The notes under the pieces were generated by a model that saw nothing but the letters and a program-made list of their open reading frames with translations, did no database searches and was not told the origin of the DNA. From NCBI GenBank assembly GCA_030691295.1, contig JAUYEQ010000675.1, positions 1 through 12,845 on the forward strand: a stretch of DNA of 12,845 nt. Direction: 5' to 3'. Origin of the DNA: Bacteroidota bacterium. GTDB lineage: Bacteria; Bacteroidota; Bacteroidia; Bacteroidales; Prolixibacteraceae. A program made the translations under genes and the position numbers. Below, in pieces: positions 1 through 6,157 of the stretch (position 1 is its first letter; each line of letters starts with the position of its first letter).

Positions 1-28
1 GCGGGTTCGAGTCCCGTCCGCACCGCCA
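1..28 (+). tRNA. tRNA-Asp, 3' fragment cut by window edge
   Basis: Only the T-arm and the 3' acceptor strand are inside the window. Positions 1-25 are identical to positions 114-138 of the complete tRNA-Asp that follows, so this is almost certainly a tandem tRNA-Asp copy. The anticodon is outside the window, so the identity rests on that match. Positions 26-28 read CCA directly after the discriminator G, so in this copy the CCA end may be encoded, whereas the second copy has CAA there. About 36 bases separate the two copies and they are probably co-transcribed. Confidence 0.8.
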
Positions 29-64
29 CACAAAATTTACACACGAGTTTAAAATACTGCTATT

Positions 65-138
65 GGTGCGGTAGTTCAGTTGGTTAGAATAACGGCCTGT
101 CACGCCGTGGGTCGCGGGTTCGAGTCCCGTCCGCACCG
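65..138 (+). tRNA. tRNA-Asp (anticodon GTC)
   Basis: A full cloverleaf can be drawn. The acceptor arms GGTGCGG (65-71) and CCGCACC (131-137) pair perfectly. The D-arm is GTTC...GAAT, the anticodon stem is ACGGC/GCCGT (92-96 with 104-108), and the T-arm is GCGGG/CCCGT with loop TTCGAGT. The anticodon loop CTGTCAC (97-103) has GTC at 99-101, which reads the Asp codons GAC/GAU. The discriminator base is G138, as expected for Asp. CCA is not encoded (139-141 are CAA) and would be added by nucleotidyltransferase. It is followed within four bases by an intrinsic terminator, so it ends its transcription unit. Confidence 0.97.
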
Positions 139-141
139 CAA

Positions 142-173
142 AAAAAAGCTTCACAGAAAAGTGAGGCTTTTTT
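142..173 (+). terminator. Rho-independent terminator of the tRNA-Asp unit
   Basis: The stem is AAAGCTTCAC (145-154) with GTGAGGCTTT (161-170). It has one G-T wobble, a six-base loop AGAAAA, and extension by A-T pairs on both sides. The 3' side ends in a run of six T residues (168-173). It begins four bases after the tRNA, so its role in ending the tRNA transcript is clear. Confidence 0.9.
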
Positions 174-473
174 ATTTATATGGAATATTCAAATATCTAT
201 ATAGTCTCGCTAAGAAAACAACCCATTTTTTTTTGATGGTTGTATATAATTATATCAGATAGGTTGACTTTTTCGGTTATCAGGCATAATTCTCCCTTCA
301 TCCCGGTTAAAATCAATTTCGCCGTGAGAGGGTGTGATTACCCTTCCACGGCGAAGTTTTATAATTCACCGGTGTCGCCGGTAATGTACAAGCTCAACAT
401 TCGTTTTCCGGCTTTCATAACCAGTTCACCGGTTAAGGTTGCATTGGCTGATCAATTATTGCTTTAGGCAATT
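174..473. other. non-coding gap between tRNA-Asp and the GH5 gene
   Basis: I see no convincing gene in these 300 bases. A 75-codon reading frame on the plus strand (240-467) has no family resemblance and sits on a segment full of inverted repeats. The gap holds one long hairpin (listed separately) and three degenerate copies of a motif resembling CATAATTCxCC...CCGGTTAA, beginning near 285, 359 and 416. On the minus strand short open stretches occur, for example codons reading TLTGELVMKAGKRMLSL near 375-450, but they are broken by stops. This may be a decayed coding remnant or may be chance. Confidence 0.5.
318..355. terminator. long hairpin, possible GH5 terminator
   Basis: TTCGCCGTG (318-326) pairs perfectly with CACGGCGAA (347-355). 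Across a 3-by-3 internal loop, GGGT (330-333) pairs with ACCC (340-343), leaving a six-base hairpin loop. The minus strand continues ATTGATTTTAAC, which is only a weak U-tract, and the plus strand continues GTTTTATAATT. It lies 118 bases past the GH5 stop codon and could end that transcript, but it is not a textbook terminator and could be a structured RNA or repeat instead. Confidence 0.4.
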
Positions 474-1571
474 CTATTTTCGGGTAACCGCCTGAATCAT
501 GGCTTCATTTTTTGTTCCGTTTCCAAGATCCATTCCAAACGATCCGCTTTTGTAGTTCCAATTGGCCGAAGCGATGCCGTTTTTGTTGAAAACTGAAATC
601 ATGTCGTTGTACCAGCGGATCCGGTCTTCTTCAGGAGCGCCGGCAATAACACCATATTCGCCGCAATACAACTGAAGTCCAAGCTCTTTTGCTTTCTGAA
701 TCGGTAGTTGCATCATTTCTTCCAGCTTTTCCATGTTCCAGGTTTTGCCAACAAAGTCTTTTGCAGTCACCTGCTGATCTGCTGACAGAGCATCAAATTC
801 TAACTGGCTCAACAATTCTCCGGGATAATGAACCGGACCAGCATAGTCGCGCAGATGTGTCCAGCTTGCATGATAATGGGTAAGCAAAAATGGTTCGTAG
901 AAATGAAAACTCAGTATAATGTTTTTATCATTTGGAACTTTTAAAACATCAAAAGTCTGAGCCGATTGCCATTTGTTCGAGCCAATTACAATGATGCGTT
1001 CAGGTTCAATGGCGCGAATTGTTTTCATCGCATTGGCAACTAAATTGTTCCATTGTTCAGGGTCATCGGCCACAGCTTCGTTCATCAGTTCGTAAGCCAC
1101 ATCGCCCACCGAATATTTTTTGAGTGCTGCAGAAAGATCAACCCAAAGCTGGTAGAATTTCTCCTGCTCTTTGGGGTCAGTCCACAATGGTTTTACTTCG
1201 GCATTAAAATGATGCGAACGCAAAATGTGCAAATCGACAATCACTTTTAGCTGATGTTTTATGCTCCAGTCAATTCCATCCTTCATCAGCTTAAACGCAT
1301 CTTCGTGGCGCGCACCAGTTGTATCCCACATTTGTTCCTCGTCAATGGGCAGCCGAATGTGGTCGAAGCCAAGTTCTTTAATTGCTATCACGTCTTTTTC
1401 CTGAAAGAAACTGTCGCGTTCGGCACCACGCGATTTCGACTGCGAAAGCCAATGGGCAACATTGGTTCCTTTAAAAATTTTAAAATCGGCAGGCGATCCG
1501 TTTGAAACTGGCTTTGGCTGGCACGAAGTCATAATTACAAATACGAAAGCAATAAACAGAAGGTTTTTCAT
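474..1571 (-). CDS. GH5-family glycoside hydrolase, lipoprotein
   Basis: This is a secreted glycosidase of 365 residues in a clan GH-A (beta/alpha)8 barrel. Residues 1-17 form a lipoprotein signal peptide ending in the lipobox MTSC, with Cys17 as the acylated residue, so the mature protein should be anchored in the envelope. The barrel covers about residues 30-362. Recognisable GH5 strands are DHIRLPID (70-77), KVIVDLH (109-115), YELMNEAV (160-167), with Glu165 of the Asn-Glu pair as acid/base, SFHFYEP (221-227), and LYCGEYGV (301-308), with Glu305 as nucleophile. A conserved aromatic, Trp338, follows in ANWNY. Both catalytic glutamates are present, so it should be active. Most likely substrates are beta-1,4-glucans or mannans, but the sequence alone does not decide the subfamily. 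There is no carbohydrate-binding module and no SusC/SusD pair in the visible neighbourhood. It is transcribed away from iorA as a single gene. The leader before the ATG lacks a Shine-Dalgarno sequence. Confidence 0.92.
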   Translation of the reverse strand: MKNLLFIAFVFVIMTSCQPKPVSNGSPADFKIFKGTNVAHWLSQSKSRGAERDSFFQEKDVIAIKELGFDHIRLPIDEEQMWDTTGARHEDAFKLMKDGIDWSIKHQLKVIVDLHILRSHHFNAEVKPLWTDPKEQEKFYQLWVDLSAALKKYSVGDVAYELMNEAVADDPEQWNNLVANAMKTIRAIEPERIIVIGSNKWQSAQTFDVLKVPNDKNIILSFHFYEPFLLTHYHASWTHLRDYAGPVHYPGELLSQLEFDALSADQQVTAKDFVGKTWNMEKLEEMMQLPIQKAKELGLQLYCGEYGVIAGAPEEDRIRWYNDMISVFNKNGIASANWNYKSGSFGMDLGNGTKNEAMIQAVTRK

Positions 1572-1713
1572 AGTAATTCAGATTAGTTGGTTTTTATTGA
1601 ATAATTGAATTGCCAATTTATTCATTTTTTCTGAATACTTTTTAGAACGAATCTAAATACGGACAAATTTCGTCAAACTGGATTTATGTGGTTTTTTTAC
1701 TGGCAGATTCCGC

Positions 1714-1721
1714 TATTTTTG
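1714..1721 (+). promoter_or_regulatory. candidate Bacteroidota -7 box for iorA
   Basis: TATTTTTG matches the Bacteroidota sigma-ABfr -7 consensus TAnnTTTG and lies 29 bases before the chosen iorA start. This would put transcription start near 1728. No clean TTTG -33 box is found at the right distance, so the call is tentative. If real, it also argues against translation starting at the upstream ATG at 1688. Confidence 0.35.
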
Positions 1722-1750
1722 ATCCCGATTTTGAAATTAAAAAACTTACT

Positions 1751-3346
1751 ATGCAAAAGCATTTGTTTTTAGGGGTTGAAGCAATCGGACAGGGAGCCAT
1801 TGATGGCGGGATGTCAGGAGTTTACGCCTACCCCGGAACACCTTCTACAGAAATTACAGAATTTATACAGGATCATCCCTTGGCGGAAGAACGAAATATT
1901 CACCGGAAATGGTCGGCCAACGAAAAAACAGCCTTCGAAACTGCCCTTGGAATGTCGTATGCCGGAAAACGAGCCATGTCGTGCATGAAACATGTAGGCC
2001 TGAACGTGGCGGCTGATGCTTTTATCAATGCAGCCATGACAGGTGTAAACGGCGGACTAATTTTGACAGTGGCAGACGATCCCTCAATGCATTCGTCGCA
2101 AAACGAGCAGGATTCGCGTTTCTACGGAAAGTTTGCCATGGTTCCGATTCTTGAACCTTCGTCGCAGCAGGAAGCTTACGACATGGCCCGCGAAGGATTT
2201 GCCCTGTCAGAACTCACCAAAGTGCCGGTAATGCTTCGGATCACAACCCGCTTGGCGCATTCGCGTGCCGGAGTTGAGTGTAGTGAAGTTCTCGACGAAA
2301 ACCAGCTTTCAATGCCAGCCGATCCACGTCAGTTTATTCTGCTTCCGGCCATCGCCCGTCGCAAATACAAGGGATTGCTGCAAAGGCAGGATTTGTTCCT
2401 GAAACTTTCAGAAGAATCAAAATACAACCGATACGAAGAAGGAGAAGATAAAAGTCTTGGAATTGTGGCCTGCGGAATTGCCTACAATTATCTGATGGAA
2501 CATTATCCGAACGGAACTTGTCCTTTCCCTGTCTTAAAAATATCACAATATCCGCTTCCTGAAAAACTTATCAAACGGCTCAATCTGGAATGCGACGAAT
2601 TATTGGTTTTGGAAGAAGGCGCCCCAATGGTGGAAGAATCGCTGAAAGGCTTTTTTGCCAACGGAACTCCGGTAAAAGGTCGACTGGACGGAACTTTGCC
2701 CCGCGATGGCGAATTGAATCCCGATTTGATTGCAAAAGCATTGGGTAAAGAATCTTTCCAGGCTTACAATATTCCTGAAGTAGTGGCCAACCGTCCGCCG
2801 GCATTGTGTCAGGGTTGCGGTCATCAGGATGCTTATGTAGCGATGAACGAAGCGCTGGCCGATTATACCAAAGGACGCGTATTCTCTGACATTGGTTGTT
2901 ATACATTGGGCGCTTTGCCTCCTTACGAAACCATTTATTCGTGTGTGGATATGGGCGCTTCTATTACAATGGCAAAAGGAGCTGCAGATGCAGGTCTGAT
3001 TCCATCGGTTGCCATGATTGGTGATTCAACGTTTGCACATTCAGGAATTACCGGACTGCTCGATGCTGTGAACGAAAAATCCAGTATAACCATTGTTATT
3101 TCTGACAACGAGTCGGTTTCGATGACCGGTGGACAGGACTCTTCAGCCTTGGGAAAAATTGAATCGATTTGCATTGGCGTTGGAGTCGATCCGGCGCACA
3201 TTCACACCATCGTTCCGTTGCGGAAAAACCATGAAGAAATGGTGCGCCTGTTCCGTCAGGAATTTGCTTACGAAGGAGTTTCTGTCATCATTCCGCGCCG
3301 CGAGTGCATTCAGCGCGCCAGCAGCAGGAAGAGGAATCAGAAATAG
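1751..3346 (+). CDS. iorA: indolepyruvate ferredoxin oxidoreductase, alpha subunit (short form)
   Basis: This is the thiamine-pyrophosphate subunit of an arylpyruvate/2-oxoacid:ferredoxin oxidoreductase, which oxidatively decarboxylates aryl-2-oxoacids to the acyl-CoA (or works in reverse). It has 531 residues. The N-terminal pyrimidine-binding domain spans about 1-180, with GVYAYPGTPSTEI (23-35) and the TPP-activating Glu58 in ANEKTAFE. A middle swivel-type domain covers about 235-330. The C-terminal TPP domain (345-515) has CQGCGHQ (353-359), SDIGCYTLG (379-387), GDSTFAHSGITG (424-435) and SDNESVSMTGGQ (451-462), where Gly424-Asp425 to Asn453 is the metal/TPP motif. I chose the ATG at 1751 because residue 2 onward matches the family start (LGVEAIGQGAIDGG). 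The 21 extra codons from an ATG at 1688 overlap the candidate promoter. The protein stops after RRECIQRASS and lacks the C-terminal two-cluster ferredoxin domain of classical IorA. The beta subunit follows at 3502. Confidence 0.93.
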   Translation: MQKHLFLGVEAIGQGAIDGGMSGVYAYPGTPSTEITEFIQDHPLAEERNIHRKWSANEKTAFETALGMSYAGKRAMSCMKHVGLNVAADAFINAAMTGVNGGLILTVADDPSMHSSQNEQDSRFYGKFAMVPILEPSSQQEAYDMAREGFALSELTKVPVMLRITTRLAHSRAGVECSEVLDENQLSMPADPRQFILLPAIARRKYKGLLQRQDLFLKLSEESKYNRYEEGEDKSLGIVACGIAYNYLMEHYPNGTCPFPVLKISQYPLPEKLIKRLNLECDELLVLEEGAPMVEESLKGFFANGTPVKGRLDGTLPRDGELNPDLIAKALGKESFQAYNIPEVVANRPPALCQGCGHQDAYVAMNEALADYTKGRVFSDIGCYTLGALPPYETIYSCVDMGASITMAKGAADAGLIPSVAMIGDSTFAHSGITGLLDAVNEKSSITIVISDNESVSMTGGQDSSALGKIESICIGVGVDPAHIHTIVPLRKNHEEMVRLFRQEFAYEGVSVIIPRRECIQRASSRKRNQK

Positions 3347-3352
3347 ACAGCC

Positions 3353-3490
3353 AAAAGCCTCTCCCCAGCCCTCTCCAAAGGAGAGGGAGCTTAGGACTTG
3401 AAGATTGGGAAAATATTCTTTGAAAAAAGCATTTAGAACTTACGCTACGCCAAGGCCCTCCCTTTCGGGGAGGGTTGGGGTGGGGCTTTT
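3353..3490. repeat. REP-like inverted pair (BIME-type) between iorA and iorB
   Basis: Two GC-rich palindromic units face each other at the ends of a 138-base element. The left end reads AAAAGCCTCTCCCCAGCC (3353-3370), and the right end, read on the minus strand, AAAAGCCCCACCCCAACC (3490-3473), 15 of 18 identical. Each unit carries a hairpin: CCCTCTCC/GGAGAGGG (3369-3376 with 3380-3387) and CCCTCCC/GGGAGGG (3456-3462 with 3468-3474). The middle (about 3390-3450) is AT-rich and unstructured. The style matches REP/BIME elements moved by RAYT-type (Y1 transposase) enzymes. No such transposase is in the window. The element fills nearly the whole iorA-iorB gap and could act as an mRNA stabiliser or partial terminator. 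Confidence 0.8.
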
Positions 3491-3501
3491 AAAATAACAA
3501 C

Positions 3502-4083
3502 ATGAAATCAGACATCATATTAGCAGGAGTTGGCGGACAGGGAATTTTATCGATCGCAACCGCATTGGGTGAAGCTGCGTTGGCCGACGGACTGCTCATT
3601 AAACAAGCAGAAACACATGGAATGAGTCAGCGTGGCGGAGCGGTTTATTCGCACATGCGCATTTCCGATCAACCCATTTCTTCGGATTTAATTCCCGGCG
3701 GAAGTGCTGATCTGATTTTGTCGGTAGAGCCGATGGAATCGCTTCGTTATCTGCCATATCTTTCAGAAACTGGATACCTGGTAACCAACATCACTCCATT
3801 TATCAACATCCCAAACTATCCCGACATCGAACTGGTGTTGGCCGAAATCCATAAATTGCCGCGTTTTATTGCCATCGATGCTGATGCAATTGCCAAGGAA
3901 GTTGGCAGTTCGCGCGCATCGAACATGGTAATGCTGGGCGCCGCATCACCTTTTATCGACATCGAATTCTCTAAAATTGAGAATGGCATCCGCACCATTT
4001 TTGAGCGAAAAGGCGAAGCCGTTGTGAACATGAACCTCGAAGCTTTGCGCCGGGGACGTGCGTTTGCAGAGGAAAACCGTTAA
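3502..4083 (+). CDS. iorB: indolepyruvate ferredoxin oxidoreductase, beta subunit
   Basis: This is the partner subunit of IorA, 193 residues, a single pyruvate ferredoxin/flavodoxin oxidoreductase gamma-type domain (PF01558 family), which is the usual length for IorB. Hallmarks are the opening nucleotide/CoA-type loop ILAGVGGQGILS (6-17), ETHGMSQRGGAVYSHMRIS (37-55), the SADLILSVEPMESLR segment (68-82) and the SSRASNMVMLGA segment (136-147). It has no iron-sulfur cluster motif, so it does not replace the ferredoxin domain that IorA lacks. It begins 155 bases after the iorA stop with the REP-like pair in between. I found no separate promoter, so I infer co-transcription with iorA. It ends before a long non-coding region with no clear terminator directly behind the stop. 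Confidence 0.95.
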   Translation: MKSDIILAGVGGQGILSIATALGEAALADGLLIKQAETHGMSQRGGAVYSHMRISDQPISSDLIPGGSADLILSVEPMESLRYLPYLSETGYLVTNITPFINIPNYPDIELVLAEIHKLPRFIAIDADAIAKEVGSSRASNMVMLGAASPFIDIEFSKIENGIRTIFERKGEAVVNMNLEALRRGRAFAEENR

Positions 4084-4202
4084 GGTTCATTGTTTGTCAT
4101 TTACTTTGTGTCATTTATTTTCATTGTTTGTTTTATTGCAAGCGATGACTTTAAATGATCCAATGACAATTTATTATCGTCTCGTGTCGGTGAGAGTGAA
4201 TA

Positions 4203-4436
4203 AGTAATGGTTCTGGGAAATTTGGTGTTGGTAAGAATATTTACTGAATACAAAGTAAATTTCAGGCGAGGAAATTAATTGAAAAATAAACTTATTTTCA
4301 ATTTTTTCAACCTCAGTAGTAAGTATAATTCCCCTTGTTGTTAACATTATTTATTTGAAAATCAATAAGGTAATAAGGTGAAATTCATAATCACGAACCA
4401 TTACTACTAAGGTTGCTTTGAAAAATAAGGTTTTAA
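4203..4436. repeat. nested foldback / competing inverted repeats
   Basis: AACCTCAGTAGTAA (4309-4322) and TTACTACTAAGGTT (4401-4414) are complementary at 13 of 14 positions. The similarity continues outward with small gaps (about 4283-4308 against 4415-4436), giving arms of roughly 40 bases. A second 11-base arm, AGTAATGGTTC (4203-4213), is perfectly complementary to GAACCATTACT (4395-4405), which overlaps the first right arm. The two pairings cannot both form in one RNA molecule. No coding content is seen. It could be a small non-autonomous element, a structured transcript, or coincidence in AT-rich DNA. Confidence 0.45.
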
Positions 4437-4588
4437 AAAATGAGTTTTCTCCGGACAAAGCAATAATACCCACAGCATTAATTATAGGACCATTTTTAAT
4501 TTACCGACAGGTGATATTTGTGAATCCTTTTTGAAACATTCTTTACAAATAGATGTAAAATTTCATTCAAGACTTCGGGTTGCTTTTT

Positions 4589-4620
4589 TTTGAATTTCTT
4601 CAATAGTGAATTTCATTTTG
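4589..4620 (+). promoter_or_regulatory. candidate promoter for the YbaK-type gene
   Basis: TTTG (4589-4592) as -33 box and TCATTTTG (4613-4620, one mismatch to TAnnTTTG) as -7 box are separated by 20 bases, within the Bacteroidota range. Transcription would begin near 4627, about 20 bases before the ATG at 4647. This fits that start and not the upstream ATG at 4590, which lies inside the promoter. Confidence 0.4.
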
Positions 4621-4646
4621 CTGTTTTAACCTTTAAAAAAACGATT

Positions 4647-5168
4647 ATGCCAGTAAAAAAACTAAAGGCCTTTCTTGATGAAACCAATGTCAGGTATTTG
4701 ACAGTCAGACATTCAAGCGCCTACACATCCCAGGAGATTGCGGCATCGGCTCACGTTTCAGGAAAAGAGTTTGCAAAAACGGTCATGATTAAAGTCGATG
4801 GTGAAATGGCAATGGCAGTATTGCCAGCTTCTTACCATATTGATTTTGATAGTCTTAAGGAAATCTTCGGAACAAAAAATGTTACATTGGCCAGTGAGGC
4901 CGAATTTAAAGATAGGTTTCCTGATTGCGAAATAGGTGCAATGCCACCTTTTGGAAATCTTTACGGTATGGCAGTTTATGTTGCCGATTCGCTGACAGAA
5001 CACAAGGAAATTGCATTCAATGCCGGCACCCATACTGAACTGATTAAATTAAGTTATGCAGATTATAAACGTTTGGTAAAGCCGCACGTTTTTAAGTTCT
5101 CATGGAAAACGGTTTCATTTCCGGGCAACCCCATGGACAGATGGGACGAAGATTACAGGGGTAATTAA
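4647..5168 (+). CDS. YbaK/ProX-type aminoacyl-tRNA deacylase
   Basis: This 173-residue protein consists of one YbaK/aminoacyl-tRNA-synthetase-associated domain (PF04073). Members are cytosolic and hydrolyse wrongly charged aminoacyl-tRNAs in trans (for example Cys- or Ala-tRNAPro). Visible family features are SAHVSGKEFAKTVMIKVDG (34-52), where Lys44 matches the conserved active-site-region lysine, the ILP-like AVLPASYHID (57-66), the loop EIGAMPPFGNLYG (95-107), and FNAGTHTELIKLSYADYKRL (124-143) near the end. I chose the ATG at 4647 because the domain starts there (PVKKLKAFLDE) and the 19 codons before it overlap the candidate promoter. The exact tRNA specificity cannot be told from sequence. 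It stands alone on the plus strand and ends eight bases before a bidirectional terminator. Confidence 0.88.
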   Translation: MPVKKLKAFLDETNVRYLTVRHSSAYTSQEIAASAHVSGKEFAKTVMIKVDGEMAMAVLPASYHIDFDSLKEIFGTKNVTLASEAEFKDRFPDCEIGAMPPFGNLYGMAVYVADSLTEHKEIAFNAGTHTELIKLSYADYKRLVKPHVFKFSWKTVSFPGNPMDRWDEDYRGN

Positions 5169-5176
5169 TAAAAAAC

Positions 5177-5201
5177 AAAACCGGTGATGAGCCGGTTTTT
5201 T
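5177..5201. terminator. bidirectional terminator between ybaK-type gene and fabI
   Basis: AAAACCGG (5177-5184) and CCGGTTTT (5192-5199) form a perfect eight-pair stem with a seven-base loop. On the plus strand it ends in six T residues (5196-5201). On the minus strand the stem is followed by GTTTTTTATT. It lies between the two convergent stop codons and can end both transcripts. Confidence 0.9.
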
Positions 5202-5221
5202 GTATTAATATTTTGCTTTCT

Positions 5222-6094
5222 CTAGTCAAATGGGTGATCATCGCAGGGTTCTGCTTTTCCACACTCGCATTCGCAGCCAAGACCTTTTTCATATTGGGTC
5301 AGGGCACGAAGACTCATTCCCATTGAGGAGAAACCTCCATCGTGGAAAAGATTCTGCATGGTAACTTTCTTCGTCAAATCGGAGAAAAGTGTGATGCAAT
5401 AGTCGGCACATTCGTCACCGGTTGCATTGCCAAGTGGCGACATCCTTTCAGAAAAATCGAGCAACTGACCGATACCTTTTACGCCTGCTCCGGCAGTTGT
5501 CAGGGTTGGCGACTGCGAAATTGTGTTGATGCGCACATTGCGTTCGCGTCCGTAAATGTATCCGAAACTGCGGGCAATCGACTCAAGTAGCGCTTTGGCG
5601 TCGGCCATATCGTTGTATCCGTAGAAAGTACGTTGGGCAGCCACATACGACAATGCAACCACCGAACCCCACTGGCTGATGGCATCCAGCTTACGTGCAA
5701 CCTGCAATACTTTGTGAAACGAAACCGCTGAAATGTCAAGCGTTTTTGTTAGATAATTATAGTCCAGATCGCTGTAATGACGGCCTTTGCGAACATTTGG
5801 CGACATTCCGATCGAATGCAGTACAAAGTCTATTTTGCCTCCCAGCACTTCCATGGATTGTTTGAAAAGGTTTTCCAAATCTTCAACGCTGGTTGCATCG
5901 GCTTCAATCGCAATTGTGTTGCATGCTTCAGCCAGTTTGGCCGTATCGCCCATACGCATTGCAACTCCGGTGTTTGACAAGGTAAATGATGCACCTTCTT
6001 CGAATGCTCTTTGAGCAACTTTCCATGCAATTGAATCGGCATTCAGGGCTCCAAAAATAATCCCTCGCTTGCCTTTCAGTAAATTATAAGCCAT
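5222..6094 (-). CDS. fabI: enoyl-[acyl-carrier-protein] reductase (NADH), FabI
   Basis: This enzyme catalyses the last step of each fatty-acid elongation cycle, reducing trans-2-enoyl-ACP in the cytosol. It has 290 residues in a short-chain dehydrogenase fold. The nucleotide loop is GALNADSIAW (15-24), the FabI form of the glycine-rich motif. HSIGMSPN (93-100) lies at the cofactor site. The catalytic set is Tyr150 in LSYVAAQR and Tyr160-x6-Lys167 in YNDMADAK. SPTLTTAGAGVKGI (195-208) is the substrate-binding loop. The ATG at 6094 is chosen because the family begins MAYNLLKGKRGII. The in-frame ATG at 6121 would add nine untypical residues. The last 17 residues carry four cysteines (274, 276, 278, 284), more than I expect for FabI. 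It follows batE on the same strand after 63 bases with no clear terminator or promoter, so read-through from the bat operon is possible. Confidence 0.95.
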   Translation of the reverse strand: MAYNLLKGKRGIIFGALNADSIAWKVAQRAFEEGASFTLSNTGVAMRMGDTAKLAEACNTIAIEADATSVEDLENLFKQSMEVLGGKIDFVLHSIGMSPNVRKGRHYSDLDYNYLTKTLDISAVSFHKVLQVARKLDAISQWGSVVALSYVAAQRTFYGYNDMADAKALLESIARSFGYIYGRERNVRINTISQSPTLTTAGAGVKGIGQLLDFSERMSPLGNATGDECADYCITLFSDLTKKVTMQNLFHDGGFSSMGMSLRALTQYEKGLGCECECGKAEPCDDHPFD

Positions 6095-6117
6095 AGTTCT
6101 AAATTTTAAGTTTATTA

Positions 6118-6141
6118 ACAACCGTTAAAGGAAATGGTTGT
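6118..6141 (-). other. small stem-loop in the batE-fabI gap
   Basis: ACAACC (6118-6123) pairs with GGTTGT (6136-6141) around a 12-base loop. There is no T-run after it on the minus strand, so it is not a good terminator. It may weakly modulate read-through from batE into fabI. Confidence 0.25.
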
Positions 6142-6157
6142 CAATGAATTCCATTTA

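Larger units (their letters stand above)
4084..4646. other. 563-base non-coding region with foldback structure
   Basis: This AT-rich stretch lies between iorB and the YbaK-type gene. It has no credible protein gene; the best is a 20-codon frame at 4145-4207 with no support. It does contain several inverted repeats. GAAATTT (4217-4223) faces AAATTTC (4257-4263). ATTTACT (4239-4245) faces AGTAAAT (4254-4260). An AT-rich hairpin spans 4277-4303. Two larger repeats centre on 4401-4414 (see the separate entry). The last 60 bases hold a candidate promoter for the next gene. Confidence 0.6.

Noticed and set aside
240..467. 75-codon plus-strand reading frame
   Set aside because: It has no recognisable family, spans a perfect long hairpin and degenerate repeats, and has no promoter or leader of note.
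1688..1750. Upstream ATG giving iorA 21 extra residues
   Set aside because: The added residues do not resemble the family, the candidate -7 box lies inside them, and family similarity starts at the ATG at 1751.
3129..3401. Reading frame ending in ASPQPSPKERE
   Set aside because: It overlaps iorA in another frame, and its end is a translation of the REP-like repeat, not a protein.
3347..3501. Frameshifted remains of the IorA ferredoxin domain
   Set aside because: No frame after the iorA stop encodes clustered cysteines. The gap is occupied by the REP-like pair.
4145..4207. 20-codon frame after iorB
   Set aside because: It is too short, without a family match or a conserved feature, and could easily arise by chance.
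4570..4590. Possible terminator with TTCG loop and eight T residues before the YbaK-type gene
   Set aside because: The stem has only a few pairs with mismatches, so the T-run alone does not support a terminator.
6095..6121. Longer FabI start at 6121
   Set aside because: The nine extra residues do not match FabI proteins, which start at the MAYNLLKGKRG position.
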